A stretch of 63,350 nucleotides of DNA from NCBI RefSeq assembly GCF_000427885.1, contig NZ_ATYW01000025.1:1-63350 (forward strand), given 5' to 3'. The position numbers and the translations under genes are program-made. Source of the DNA: Glycomyces tenuis DSM 44171 (lineage in GTDB: Bacteria > Actinomycetota > Actinomycetes > Mycobacteriales > Micromonosporaceae). The notes under the pieces are model-generated. The model worked only from the letters and a program-made list of their open reading frames with translations, was not told where the DNA came from and searched no databases. Positions 17,008 through 24,918 of this stretch are shown one piece after another (positions within the stretch are counted from its first letter, which is position 1; each line of letters starts with the position of its first letter).

Positions 17008-18264
17008 TCATCGGGTAGGCAGCAACAGTCCATCGGGTGGACCGTCCGGGAACTCGTCGAATGTTGGCGGCACTGACCAATCAGCGACCTTCCGCATATC
17101 CACGATGGCGGGACCGAACTCAACTCCTCGAAAATCAACCTCAGCGCCTTCAAAGCACACCCCTTCAAAATCAACACGGCCGCTTCGGAATAGTGTTTTG
17201 AAACCGCGTCCAGCTTCGCCGAATTCTACTCTCCCTCCCGTAAAATCTGAACTTACGAAATTGTTGATTTCGAAATCAAAGCTTGCGCCATGGAAGATAA
17301 CTGTTCCATCAGTGAACTGCGCGAGGGCAAATGTTGTAACCTGTCCTTTGAACTCAACTCCGGAAAAGTCGACAAAGCCACCGTTGAATTTGGATTTATG
17401 AAATCCCACGCCATCATGGAACTTTACTCCACCAAGGTAGATATGCCCTTCTGGGAAGCTCGCTCCGTTGAACAACACGTCTCCGAAGAAGGTAGCGTTG
17501 GCGAAGTTGATGTCGTCCAGCGTCGCGCCCATGAAGTTGAAATCGCACCAATGCCAGGTTTTTCCTTCGACAGGTTCAGCACAAAGCCGCTCGGCTATCA
17601 CATCCAAGATGGCATGTCTGACTTGCTGTTCCTGGCGAACCTGCTTGTACTCCTTGACTTCTTCGTCAGTGGGTTTCTTACGCAGGCGAGGTGGGTCGTA
17701 GGGCATGCGCAAATAGGCACACAGGACATCCACACATGTCTGTCTTTCGACGTTCCAGTCGTCGGCAAGTCTGGCCATGGTGTACACTCCGGCGAGCCGA
17801 TTCGCCGCCTGTTCGGAGGCGAGCTGTTCGGCCGCAGCAGTAAACCGTTCGTTGAACAATCGGGTGTCATCGCGGCGTTCGGCGGCCTCGTGAAGCCGCT
17901 GCCTCCGGTAGGCGATGGTGAGAGCGACGACGCCGCCGATGCCCGCAACGGCGTAGAACACCAGCCGGAGTACGTCAATGCGTACCTGGTCGTCATCGGC
18001 GCTGTATGAGGGCAGCGCGGGCGAGCCGGTGAACAGTACCCACAGCCCATAAGTGGCCGCGAGCGCGACCGTGATTACCACGGCAACGGCGAATGACAGG
18101 GATCGCCACCATGGCAGTCTCCTAGTAGCGAGCTCGCTTGCCCCTGACGACTCTAGGACGGATCCGGGCGTTGACCTGGGACGAGAGAAGGGATTGCGCA
18201 CCTTCCTGTTGTAGCAGAGCTCTGCTGGCCCTGGTGTACCTCGGACGGAGGTCGGACCGGTCAC
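17008..18264 (-). CDS. Membrane pentapeptide-repeat protein B
   Basis: 418 residues from GTG 18264; the start is uncertain, since GTG 18199 follows AGGAAG closely. Two membrane spans (LSFAVAVVITVALAATYGLWVLF and VLRLVFYAVAGIGGVVALTIAY) precede a helical linker (NERFTAAAEQLASEQAANRLAGVYTMARLADDW) and then pentapeptide-like repeats (CDFNFMGATLDDINFANATF and others with FxGxxF spacing). The order of parts matches protein A at 5359-6537, so they are paralogues bracketing the secretion module. The repeat-coding part is AT-richer than the surroundings. Its start lies beside operator cluster 3. Confidence 0.78.
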   Translation of the reverse strand: MTGPTSVRGTPGPAELCYNRKVRNPFSRPRSTPGSVLESSGASELATRRLPWWRSLSFAVAVVITVALAATYGLWVLFTGSPALPSYSADDDQVRIDVLRLVFYAVAGIGGVVALTIAYRRQRLHEAAERRDDTRLFNERFTAAAEQLASEQAANRLAGVYTMARLADDWNVERQTCVDVLCAYLRMPYDPPRLRKKPTDEEVKEYKQVRQEQQVRHAILDVIAERLCAEPVEGKTWHWCDFNFMGATLDDINFANATFFGDVLFNGASFPEGHIYLGGVKFHDGVGFHKSKFNGGFVDFSGVEFKGQVTTFALAQFTDGTVIFHGASFDFEINNFVSSDFTGGRVEFGEAGRGFKTLFRSGRVDFEGVCFEGAEVDFRGVEFGPAIVDMRKVADWSVPPTFDEFPDGPPDGLLLPTR

Positions 18265-18280
18265 CGCTCGTCGAGCGTCG

Positions 18281-18365
18281 GGTAGTCGCAGGCTCGCGAC
18301 GCGAGGGTAGTCGAGGGTAGCCGGTTACCCTCCCGTAGAACCGGTCGTATCGCCTGGGTAACCGG
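18281..18365. promoter_or_regulatory. Operator cluster 3: GGTAGYCG repeats
   Basis: Half-sites GGTAGTCG at 18281 and 18306, GGTAGCCG at 18316 (10 bp from the previous), inverted partner CGGTTACC at 18322 giving GGTAGCCGGTTACC (18316-18329), and GGTAACCG at 18357. A further CGGTTACCG is at 18679, about 65 bp before the gene at 18750. The cluster separates the pentapeptide gene from the small-gene block. Confidence 0.7.
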
Positions 18366-18749
18366 CTAGCGTCGAGGCATAGCAATTTTTCATCCGTACA
18401 CACCGAGCGCAGGCCGAGCCTGACACGAGCGGGGCACCGCTACCGGACCTCCCACCAGCCGACGCTGGTCGGACCCGGCAGCCGCCCAACTCGGCGGACT
18501 CATCACTTGCACTCAGCCGCCCACCAAAGGCGGCACACCGAGCTTCATGCTCGGCCCGACCGCCCTCGACGGCGGCAACCTCAGTCTGTGCTGAGGATTC
18601 CTTCTCGGACCACCCAATCACGGGCGGCGCGCACGGCGACACCGTGCCAGACCGGGACTCTCCTGTATCCACGCGCGCCGGTTACCGACGCGCAGCTTCG
18701 CCGTGCCTACGCACCACGAAGCCTCCACCGCAACTCAAAGGAGAAAACC
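18366..18749. other. Non-coding stretch upstream of the small-gene block
   Basis: No gene supported: the open frames are short and have no ribosome site. A T-rich patch (CAATTTTTCATC) near 18380 may be promoter DNA. A small hairpin, CCGAGC-TTCAT-GCTCGG, is at 18538-18554. The stretch could be a long leader or contain an origin-type site. Confidence 0.35.
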
Positions 18750-19112
18750 ATGATCCGCCAATTCGAGGTCGGCCAGCGCGTCCGTGTCCGCCCCATCCTG
18801 CACCTGCCCGCCACCCCGTTCACGACCTACCGGAAGAAGGCCGCGCACACCTACCCGGCGACCGTGGTCGAGACGCTCCACCACCCGGTGGGGACTTTCA
18901 TCCGCGTCGTCCTCGACGAGCACCAGAGCTTGGTGATGCGCTCCGGCGAGCGCAACATGCTCGTCCCGCCGAAGGAGCTCCACCCGTTCAAGTGCACGTG
19001 TCGCCGCTGCACCAAGCGCCCGGCCAGCAGCGGCCTCGACTACACCCGTGCCCGCGTCCGCCGCTGGGCCAGCGTCGCGTGGACGAAGTTTGAGAACCTC
19101 TTCGACTACTGA
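18750..19112 (+). CDS. Small basic protein, unknown
   Basis: 120 residues from ATG 18750, with AAAGGAG 6 nt upstream. Starts FEVGQRVRVRPI and has TYPATVVETL, a beta-rich SH3-like start seen in small nucleic-acid-associated proteins, and a basic C-terminus. It contains a CTCRRC motif (two Cys, two residues apart, in a stretch of three Arg/Lys) that could bind metal if partnered. Not recognised. First gene of the block after cluster 3. Confidence 0.6.
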   Translation: MIRQFEVGQRVRVRPILHLPATPFTTYRKKAAHTYPATVVETLHHPVGTFIRVVLDEHQSLVMRSGERNMLVPPKELHPFKCTCRRCTKRPASSGLDYTRARVRRWASVAWTKFENLFDY

Positions 19113-19213
19113 GCCCCGCGTCCATCAACCCCCCGCATAGACGAGGCGGCGCCGATCGGTGTCGCCTTTCGTTTGCCCAAGATAGGGCACATAGAGAAAG
19201 GGAGAACAGCTTC

Positions 19214-19600
19214 ATGGGATACGAGATCAGCTACGAGGGACGGATCGAGGTCGAACCGCCGCTCGATGCCGGGACCTGGAGGCGTCTGCTTCAACCGCAC
19301 CCCAGCTTTGGAGCGATCGATTCCGACGTCCCGAAGATCCTCGATCCGGACGTCCTGCCGATCCTCAGCGAGGACGGCCGCACGGTCGTCGCCGTCGAAC
19401 CAGGCCCGTACGGGGTCAAGTCCGCGGCGATGGTGGGCGCGCTGCGCTGCCTGGCGCACATCGCGGCCCTCGCCAATGAGGAGGGGCACTTCTGCCGGTT
19501 TCCCGGCCACTTCGATGGCACCGGTGAAGACGGGGAGCGCTACAAGGTCGAGATCGATCTGGCCGACGTCCTCAAGCACGACGAGACCGACGAGGAATAA
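19214..19600 (+). CDS. Small protein, DUF6205-like, unknown
   Basis: 128 residues from ATG 19214 with AAAGGGAGAA upstream. Begins MGYEISYEGRIEVEPPL, like the MGYxTxVxGxIxxxPPL start of small actinobacterial mobile-element proteins (DUF6205-type); this match is from memory and only moderately convincing. Acidic, no signal or membrane segment. Function unknown. The gap before it (19113-19213) contains a weak stem, AGGCGGC/GTCGCCT near 19144-19167 followed by TTTCGTTT, a possible terminator. Confidence 0.6.
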   Translation: MGYEISYEGRIEVEPPLDAGTWRRLLQPHPSFGAIDSDVPKILDPDVLPILSEDGRTVVAVEPGPYGVKSAAMVGALRCLAHIAALANEEGHFCRFPGHFDGTGEDGERYKVEIDLADVLKHDETDEE

Positions 19601-19719
19601 CGCCCCGGGCATAACCGACTGGAAGGAGCAACGCCTCTGAGCTGATCCAGGGACTCACCGACGAATACCCGAGTGCCGATACGAACCGGCTCTGTCCGGA
19701 GGCATGGGCACTCCGCATG

Positions 19720-19753
19720 GCTTGGCGCCGCACCGGAGCCAAGCCATTTTTCA
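19720..19753 (+). terminator. Stem-loop with T-run in the gap before the winged-helix gene
   Basis: GGCTTGGC (19720-19727), 11-nt loop, GCCAAGCC (19739-19746), then ATTTTTC. The rest of the gap 19601-19788 has no supportable gene. Confidence 0.6.
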
Positions 19754-19788
19754 TGCACACCAAAACCATTGAAAGGTGATAAACCATC

Positions 19789-20889
19789 ATGGCGAATGCC
19801 AAAGAGGCCAGCCGCGCCGTAGCGGCGCTGCTGGGGAACAACCCTGGGGAATACAGCCTCGCCGAAGTCATTGAGGGGACTGCGGCCCTCGAATCCACCG
19901 AGATGACCGAAAACCAGGCCGTCCGAGCCCTGGACCGCCTGGTCAAGGAAGGCCGCACCGTCGTCACCGGGGAAGGAGACGAGCGCCGTTGGAGGGCCGC
20001 CGCACCGGCTGAAGCAGACGGTGAGCCGGAACCCGCCGAAGAGGAAGAACCCGAGGCAACAGAGCTCGACGCCGGTGAGGACACGGCCGATGGCGAGACG
20101 GCCGGCAGCTCTGACAAGAGCGACGAGGAAGCGTCCGAAGACACCGAGGCCGACAGCGACACCGACGAGGCCGAATCGGACGGGAACCAGGAAGAGGGCG
20201 GCAGGCCCGAGACCGAAACAGCAGCGGACGAGCCGCCCGCCACCTTCGAGCCGCTGCCCGACCCGGACCCGCAGGTCCTCCACATCGCCAGGACCCTCGC
20301 CGACATCGGCGAACCGATCGGTCTGCTGGACCTGTGCGACCGGGCCTACCTCCCGACCAAGCGCCGCCTGGTGCTCAATGCGCTGCGCGCGATGGCCGAG
20401 CACGGCCTGGTCGAGTGCTCCAACCCGTACAACCCGGACCAGCCCGGAACGATCTGGACGGTCGTCCACGGCGGCGACCTGATGGAAGCCGCCGCGCGGG
20501 TGCAGCTCCACGACGCCCCCGACGCCATCACCTGCCCCACCTGCGGGCAGACGAAGACGATCGGGGGCACGTCCCGGCCGCGCAAGGCGGGCACCGGAGT
20601 CCGCAACGACGGCAAGCGGACGCTCGCACCCGGGGAGCTGACCGGCATGGTGATCGACTGGGTGACCGACCCGCAGAACACGGGCGAGGAGATCACCGTC
20701 CGCCAGATCACGAAGGAACTGGTGGCGGCCCACCCGGACAAGGTCAGCGACAACTCCGACGGGGCGGTCAAGAACGCCTTGGACCGGCTGTGCCGCCCCG
20801 ACCACCGCCGCCTCAAGCACCCGAGCAAGGCGCTCGTTGCGCTGGTTCGCGAGACCGGCCCCCGCACCTACCGCTGCCTCGGCATCTGA
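19789..20889 (+). CDS. Multi-domain winged-helix-like protein with acidic linker
   Basis: 366 residues from ATG 19789, with GAAAGGTG upstream. Three parts: an N-terminal helical domain (ASRAVAALLGNNPGEYSLAEVIEGTA...QAVRALDRLVKEG) with the look of a winged helix; an extremely Glu/Asp-rich linker of about 90 residues; and a C-terminal part with two more winged-helix-like segments (LTGMVIDWV...VRQITKELV...NALDRLC) and a single Cys pair CPTCGQ. The repeated winged-helix spacing suggests DNA binding, the acidic linker a flexible tether or DNA mimic. Not assigned to a named family. Could regulate the block or the transfer genes. Confidence 0.62.
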   Translation: MANAKEASRAVAALLGNNPGEYSLAEVIEGTAALESTEMTENQAVRALDRLVKEGRTVVTGEGDERRWRAAAPAEADGEPEPAEEEEPEATELDAGEDTADGETAGSSDKSDEEASEDTEADSDTDEAESDGNQEEGGRPETETAADEPPATFEPLPDPDPQVLHIARTLADIGEPIGLLDLCDRAYLPTKRRLVLNALRAMAEHGLVECSNPYNPDQPGTIWTVVHGGDLMEAAARVQLHDAPDAITCPTCGQTKTIGGTSRPRKAGTGVRNDGKRTLAPGELTGMVIDWVTDPQNTGEEITVRQITKELVAAHPDKVSDNSDGAVKNALDRLCRPDHRRLKHPSKALVALVRETGPRTYRCLGI

Positions 20890-20914
20890 CGAGTCGGCAT
20901 TCCGATTCAGAAAC

Positions 20915-20954
20915 GTGTTGCCGCCGAAGAGCCTCGGCTCTTCGGCGGCAACAC
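20915..20954 (+). terminator. Perfect 18-bp intergenic hairpin
   Basis: Left arm 20915-20932 starts GTGTTGCCGCCG; the right arm 20937-20954 is its exact reverse complement, with the 4-nt loop CTCG. No T-run follows. Strong terminator-like or RNA-processing stem between the winged-helix gene and the paralogue trio. Confidence 0.7.
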
Positions 20955-20978
20955 CCTACCCCATGAAAGGGGAAGTTC

Positions 20979-21449
20979 TTGACAGATCGAACTCAACCAC
21001 ACCTGATAGGAGAGGGACGCCTGGTCGTCCCACCGGCAGAGTCCGACTCACGCCGATACGGCACCGTCCTGCTCCTCGACGAGCACGGCAACCCGGTGCA
21101 ACTGCGCGAGATGAAGGCCGCCCACGCGGCAGCGCTGACCGCCACCGTCCCCGCGCCGATAGCGCAGGCCGAGGGGCGACGGGCATGCACCGAACTGCTC
21201 GGCGTCGGCGCGTTGTTCTTCGAACGCTCCAGCTGGAACGACCGGCCCGCGCTGGCGGTGGGCGTGCGACCCCGCGACGGCCGCCAAGCGTGGTGGCTCG
21301 AGCCCGGAACGCTGGGGAGGCTGAAGGACATCCAGGTCCAGATCGAGGCTCACCGTTCATGGCCGCGATGCGCCTGCCTGCCCGTCCAGGAGAAGCCCGA
21401 TCGCCGGAAGCGCGGAGACCGATCGCGAAGGCGCGGTGGTGCGCTATGA
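20979..21449 (+). CDS. Trio paralogue 1, unknown beta-rich protein
   Basis: 156 residues from TTG 20979, with GAAAGGGG 8 nt upstream; TTG is the only start in reach of that site. It begins LIGEGRLVVPPAESDSRRYG, matching the starts of the next two genes (GEGxLxxPxxE). The N-terminal half is strand-rich, the last 25 residues very basic (PDRRKRGDRSRRRGG). No known family. ATGA overlap with the next gene. Confidence 0.6.
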   Translation: MTDRTQPHLIGEGRLVVPPAESDSRRYGTVLLLDEHGNPVQLREMKAAHAAALTATVPAPIAQAEGRRACTELLGVGALFFERSSWNDRPALAVGVRPRDGRQAWWLEPGTLGRLKDIQVQIEAHRSWPRCACLPVQEKPDRRKRGDRSRRRGGAL

Positions 21450-21904
21450 CCGTCACCGTCATCGAGGTCGTCGGGGAAGGGGTTCTCCGGATTCCCAAGC
21501 CCGAAGGTGAGACACGCCGATTCGGCATGGTAGCCCTCGTCGTCGACGGCGGCAGAGCGATGCTCACCGGGGTTCCCAAAGGCGTTCGAGCGCAGCTGGT
21601 CGCGGTGAAGCTCAAGAAGGTCACCACGAGACGCCGACGCTGGTTGAAGCCCGGGGTGAAGGTGCGCACCAAGACCGTGGAGATTCCCGTCCTTCTCGGC
21701 GAAGGCGAGGTCTTCACCGCTGCGCTCGGCGAGGCACCGACTCCCGACGCGATCGGAGTCAAACCCGCCCGTCCTGCCCCGAACCCGTGGCTCGACGTCG
21801 CGGCGCTCCGAGAAGTCGAGGGCCGACCGGTCCGCCTCGAACTCCACCGCACGCCCGAAGTGCGTCGGCGGGAACGGGAAACGAACCAGAGAAAGGAGGC
21901 ATGA
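21446..21904 (+). CDS. Trio paralogue 2, unknown beta-rich protein
   Basis: 152 residues from ATG 21446, overlapping paralogue 1 by ATGA. Its start VVGEGVLRIPKPEGETRRFG aligns with paralogue 1 residue by residue (GEG, L, P, E, RR, G). Middle region basic (VAVKLKKVTTRRRRWLKPG); C-terminus rich in Arg/Glu. No catalytic motif recognised. Probably co-translated with its neighbours; nucleic-acid binding is possible from composition only. Confidence 0.62.
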   Translation: MTVTVIEVVGEGVLRIPKPEGETRRFGMVALVVDGGRAMLTGVPKGVRAQLVAVKLKKVTTRRRRWLKPGVKVRTKTVEIPVLLGEGEVFTAALGEAPTPDAIGVKPARPAPNPWLDVAALREVEGRPVRLELHRTPEVRRRERETNQRKEA

Positions 21905-21907
21905 GGC

Positions 21908-22372
21908 ATGCCGAAACGCAGGAAGATCCACGAACTCGGCGAAGGCGTCCTCACCTGGCCGGTAGGAGAGGCGCCGTTCGTGTCGGAGAACTGCGTTGCC
22001 TTGCTCGGCGAGGGCAACCAGTGGGTGCGCTTCGCGAACCCGCCGGTCGGGAAGGTCATGCGGCTGACCGCCGTCGTCCGCACCGTCAGGGGCCCGGTCC
22101 TGAAAGCCGACACCGAACGCGGCGTGGCACCGAGCATCCCATTCCAAGACGAACTGATCGTCCTCGGTCACGGAATCGTCTTCACCGGCAATGCGCACGG
22201 GCTCGATGCCACCGCAGTCGGCGTGCTGCCGATCGAAGACGTGATGAGCGCTGACGACTGGCTCGACCGATTCGCCCTCTACCGGGCGCACAACCACATC
22301 GTCCGCCTCCGAGCCGAGGAAGGACCGGTGCCGTACATCGTGCGGCAGCGAAACCCGGTGAACGCCGCCTGA
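21908..22372 (+). CDS. Trio paralogue 3, unknown beta-rich protein
   Basis: 154 residues from ATG 21908, 3 nt after the previous stop, with GAAAGGAGGC upstream. Start ELGEGVLTWPVGEAP shares the GEGxLxxP signature. The middle is more divergent (VSENCVALLGEG, RLTAVVRTVRGPVL) and it has a longer acidic C-terminal half (IEDVMSADDWLDRFALYRAHNH) without equivalent in the other two. Tandem paralogy suggests a heteromer or diversified substrates. Function unknown. Confidence 0.6.
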   Translation: MPKRRKIHELGEGVLTWPVGEAPFVSENCVALLGEGNQWVRFANPPVGKVMRLTAVVRTVRGPVLKADTERGVAPSIPFQDELIVLGHGIVFTGNAHGLDATAVGVLPIEDVMSADDWLDRFALYRAHNHIVRLRAEEGPVPYIVRQRNPVNAA

Positions 22373-22400
22373 CAGCGGCGCTCACCAGAGCCGAAAACCA

Positions 22401-22436
22401 GTGCGGCCGAGTCGATTAGGACCCGCTCGGCCGCAC
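22401..22436 (+). terminator. 11-bp intergenic hairpin
   Basis: GTGCGGCCGAG (22401-22411) and CTCGGCCGCAC (22426-22436), exact complement with a 14-nt loop, no T-run. Sits between the paralogue trio and the DUF4192 gene. Confidence 0.55.
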
Positions 22437-22470
22437 GCCACAACACCAAACCCGTTGAAAGGAAAGTGCA

Positions 22471-23463
22471 GTGAACCTGCAATCGTACGGCATCTCCGGG
22501 GTGCTCGACACCCTCGAACCCGCCGAGATGGTCGGACTCCCGACCTACATCTTCGAACGTCCGCTCAACCAGGAACTCGTCGTCATCGGCGCCTTCGGCG
22601 GCGAACCCCGCGCCTACACGTCCTGGCCGATGGCCGCACTGACCGCCGCCGAATCGCGCATGTCTCTGGCCCGCGACTGGGCCGGCGACGAGTTCGACGC
22701 GATCTACCTCATCGGCTACCACACCGAGGCCGACGTGGCGGCGAGTGCAGTCGTCAGGGCGCGCGCTGCTCTCGACGAGATCGGCGTCAAGACCGTCACC
22801 CGCGTGCGGAGCCTGGCCGCCACCCGTACGCAGTGGGCCTTCGCCGACGACGTCCACCGCGACGATGCGGCTCCGCTGGCCGCGATCGTCCGCCCCAACC
22901 CGGCCCAAGGCCGCCTCGAAGCGCTCCTGTTCCGAGCGGCCTGTCGCAAGCGCTACGCGGCACGGGTGCTTCGCCCCCTCGACGGCGACCGAGCCGCGAC
23001 CGCCGAACGCATCGCCGCGAAGTGCCGCGCCGACCGGGCCGAATACACCGACCCGGCTCTGCAGGCCGATCACGACGAGCGCCTCTACCGGCGCTGCATG
23101 GCCGACCCGTTGGGACCGAGCATGCCCTGCGCGATCGCCCTCGGCATCGCCGCCGTGGCCAACCCCGACGTCGTCTCGGACGCGATCGACGACATCCTCG
23201 AGGGCAGCGACCGCGCCCACATGCTGTGGTGCCAGGTCGCCCGGGAGACGACCGGCACCGAGCGTGCCACGGCAGCGGCTCTCGCGGCGCTGTCGGCCTG
23301 GAGCGAGGGTGACGAGGTCGCGATCGTGTTCGCCGAGATCGCGCTCGACGCCGACCCCGACGGCCCACTGGCCTGGACGGTCTGGAACCTCACCTGTACG
23401 GGTACGGCACCCGAGTCGGTGCGGCTCCTCTCGGGAGCCTGGCGCGAAGGCGAGGCCGCCTGA
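22471..23463 (+). CDS. DUF4192 family protein
   Basis: 330 residues from GTG 22471, with GAAAGGAAAG upstream. Features of DUF4192: PLNQELVVIGAFGG near the start, the RMSLARDWAGDEFDAIYLIGYHTEADV segment, and a C-terminal helical part with TERATAAALAALSAWSEGDEVAIVFAEIALDADPDGPLAWTV. The family is widespread in actinobacteria, often in mobile elements; no biochemical role is established. Its last base is the first base of the next gene (23463), a 1-nt overlap, so translation is coupled. Confidence 0.78.
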   Translation: MNLQSYGISGVLDTLEPAEMVGLPTYIFERPLNQELVVIGAFGGEPRAYTSWPMAALTAAESRMSLARDWAGDEFDAIYLIGYHTEADVAASAVVRARAALDEIGVKTVTRVRSLAATRTQWAFADDVHRDDAAPLAAIVRPNPAQGRLEALLFRAACRKRYAARVLRPLDGDRAATAERIAAKCRADRAEYTDPALQADHDERLYRRCMADPLGPSMPCAIALGIAAVANPDVVSDAIDDILEGSDRAHMLWCQVARETTGTERATAAALAALSAWSEGDEVAIVFAEIALDADPDGPLAWTVWNLTCTGTAPESVRLLSGAWREGEAA

Positions 23464-23936
23464 TGGACGACGCGACGCACGTCTGCATCAACCAGCTCCT
23501 CGCCAACGAGATGGAGCGCAACGTCATCAACGGGACCAGCACGATCCTCGGCGTCTACCGGCACGAACCGGCCATCGTCACGATGCGCCTGTCCGAGGTC
23601 GGACAGGCACTGGGGGTCTTCTCCGGAGCCGGAAAGGAGGTCGAGAAGCGGCTGACCGAGGTCGCCGAGCAGATCGAGCGCGGCGAAGTGTCCGCCGAGT
23701 CCAGGCGGCTGATCGGCATCGCGTTCGTGCTCGAAGTCCAGCCGGAGGGCCGACCGATGCACCTGCTCACCGCCGTCTTCAATGACCGCACGGTGCATCG
23801 GATCGGCTGGAGCCGAGACGAGGCCAGCCCGACGGGGCTGATCACGGTTCCGGCAGATCACGATCTGAAAGGCGATCCGTTCGTGGCGGGCGTGACCGCT
23901 GTCCTCCGTGCCCTGACCGGAGGTGAGCTGTCGTGA
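23463..23936 (+). CDS. Unknown protein, coupled to DUF4192 gene
   Basis: 157 residues from ATG 23463. A soluble protein with an acidic N-terminal half, a mid helical segment (AGKEVEKRLTEVAEQIERGE) and a strand-rich second half (RLIGIAFVLEVQPEGRPMHLL). No recognised domain, signal peptide or metal site. Member of the coupled run DUF4192-gene / 23463 / 23933 / 24406, suggesting a multi-subunit function. Not recognised. Confidence 0.55.
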   Translation: MDDATHVCINQLLANEMERNVINGTSTILGVYRHEPAIVTMRLSEVGQALGVFSGAGKEVEKRLTEVAEQIERGEVSAESRRLIGIAFVLEVQPEGRPMHLLTAVFNDRTVHRIGWSRDEASPTGLITVPADHDLKGDPFVAGVTAVLRALTGGELS

Positions 23937-24409
23937 TCCGGATCGACCCGAAGCTCGCCTGGCAGATCGCCCAACTGGCCAAGGAGTGCCGTGCTCAGCG
24001 CCTGGGCGGCCTGTGGGGTGTTTTCCCCGCTCCGCAAGGCCAACGCTTCGAGATCAACTTCGTCTACGACGACGCCGACCAGCGTCACCTGGCCCGAGGC
24101 ACGGACGTCAATATCCGGGAGATCTTCTCCCGCTGTATCGACGACGTGCGTCGAGACCGGGAGAACCTGGCGGTCGAGAAGCTCCAGGCGCTCGCGGCCG
24201 TCTACCGAGTGAGTCGCGGGCGACATGTCTGGCAGACGGTCGTGATTGAACGTTCCGCCGTCGTCTACGGCTGGTCCTCGCCCAACGGCATCGACGCCGC
24301 CGTCGCCAACGCTCTGAAGGGCATGAACGCCCTGGGCTTCCTGTCCATGGCGCTCCCCGAGCTGCTGTCCGACCTGATCCACGAGCCCGGAAAGGGGCAG
24401 ACGGCATGA
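23933..24409 (+). CDS. Unknown protein, part of coupled run
   Basis: 158 residues from GTG 23933, GTGA overlap with the previous stop. Contains strand-rich LGGLWGVFPAPQGQRFEINFVYDD and a helical middle (IDDVRRDRENLAVEKLQALAAVYR). No known motif. Its translation is linked to both neighbours. Function unknown. Confidence 0.55.
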   Translation: MIRIDPKLAWQIAQLAKECRAQRLGGLWGVFPAPQGQRFEINFVYDDADQRHLARGTDVNIREIFSRCIDDVRRDRENLAVEKLQALAAVYRVSRGRHVWQTVVIERSAVVYGWSSPNGIDAAVANALKGMNALGFLSMALPELLSDLIHEPGKGQTA

Positions 24410-24909
24410 TCGACGAAGGCGATCTCCCGGCGGCCATGGTCTGCGCAGCCTGCTCGCAGCCGCTGAGCCGCCGCATTCCGCTCAACGAGTTCGGTGAACA
24501 GGTCGGGGACGTGGTCTACACCCACGTCAGGCACCATGAGGCTGACCACGAAGCGGTCCCGCAGCCGCGGGCCGAGCACTTCGAGGAAGACCTCACCCAG
24601 TTCTGCGACTTCTGCACCTCCACGAAGGTCAGATGGCGCTATCGGGCCCCGGGTATCCAGATGATCGTTATCGGCGAGGACGACGCTCCGGTCGGGCGGC
24701 ACCACTCCAGCAGCGACTGGGCCGCTTGCGAGCTGTGCGCCCGGCTCATCGAACGCCGCTCGAAGAAGGCGCTGCTTCAGCGGGCGCTGCTGGCTTGGGA
24801 CGACGAGGAGGCTCGCGAAGTGATCCGCGAAAGCGTTCGAGGTCTTCACGAGGCGTTCTTCACGACACTTCAACCCGGACGTCACCGCGTCCCCAGAGGA
24901 AGGAGGTAG
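24406..24909 (+). CDS. Small zinc-ribbon-like protein, unknown
   Basis: 167 residues from ATG 24406, ATGA overlap with the previous stop. Cys pairs CAAC near residue 13, CDFC near residue 67 and CELC near residue 105, with HHEADHE and HHSSSDW His clusters, indicate one or two metal sites. The last 30 residues are basic (LQPGRHRVPRGRR). Such multi-Cys small proteins are frequent in actinobacterial phage and mobile elements. Last gene before a double hairpin terminator. Confidence 0.58.
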   Translation: MIDEGDLPAAMVCAACSQPLSRRIPLNEFGEQVGDVVYTHVRHHEADHEAVPQPRAEHFEEDLTQFCDFCTSTKVRWRYRAPGIQMIVIGEDDAPVGRHHSSSDWAACELCARLIERRSKKALLQRALLAWDDEEAREVIRESVRGLHEAFFTTLQPGRHRVPRGRR

Positions 24910-24918
24910 TCCACGCCC

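Noticed and set aside
18507..18749. Upstream extension of the 18750 gene
   Set aside because: No ribosome site at the earlier starts and non-protein-like composition; AAAGGAG precedes ATG 18750.
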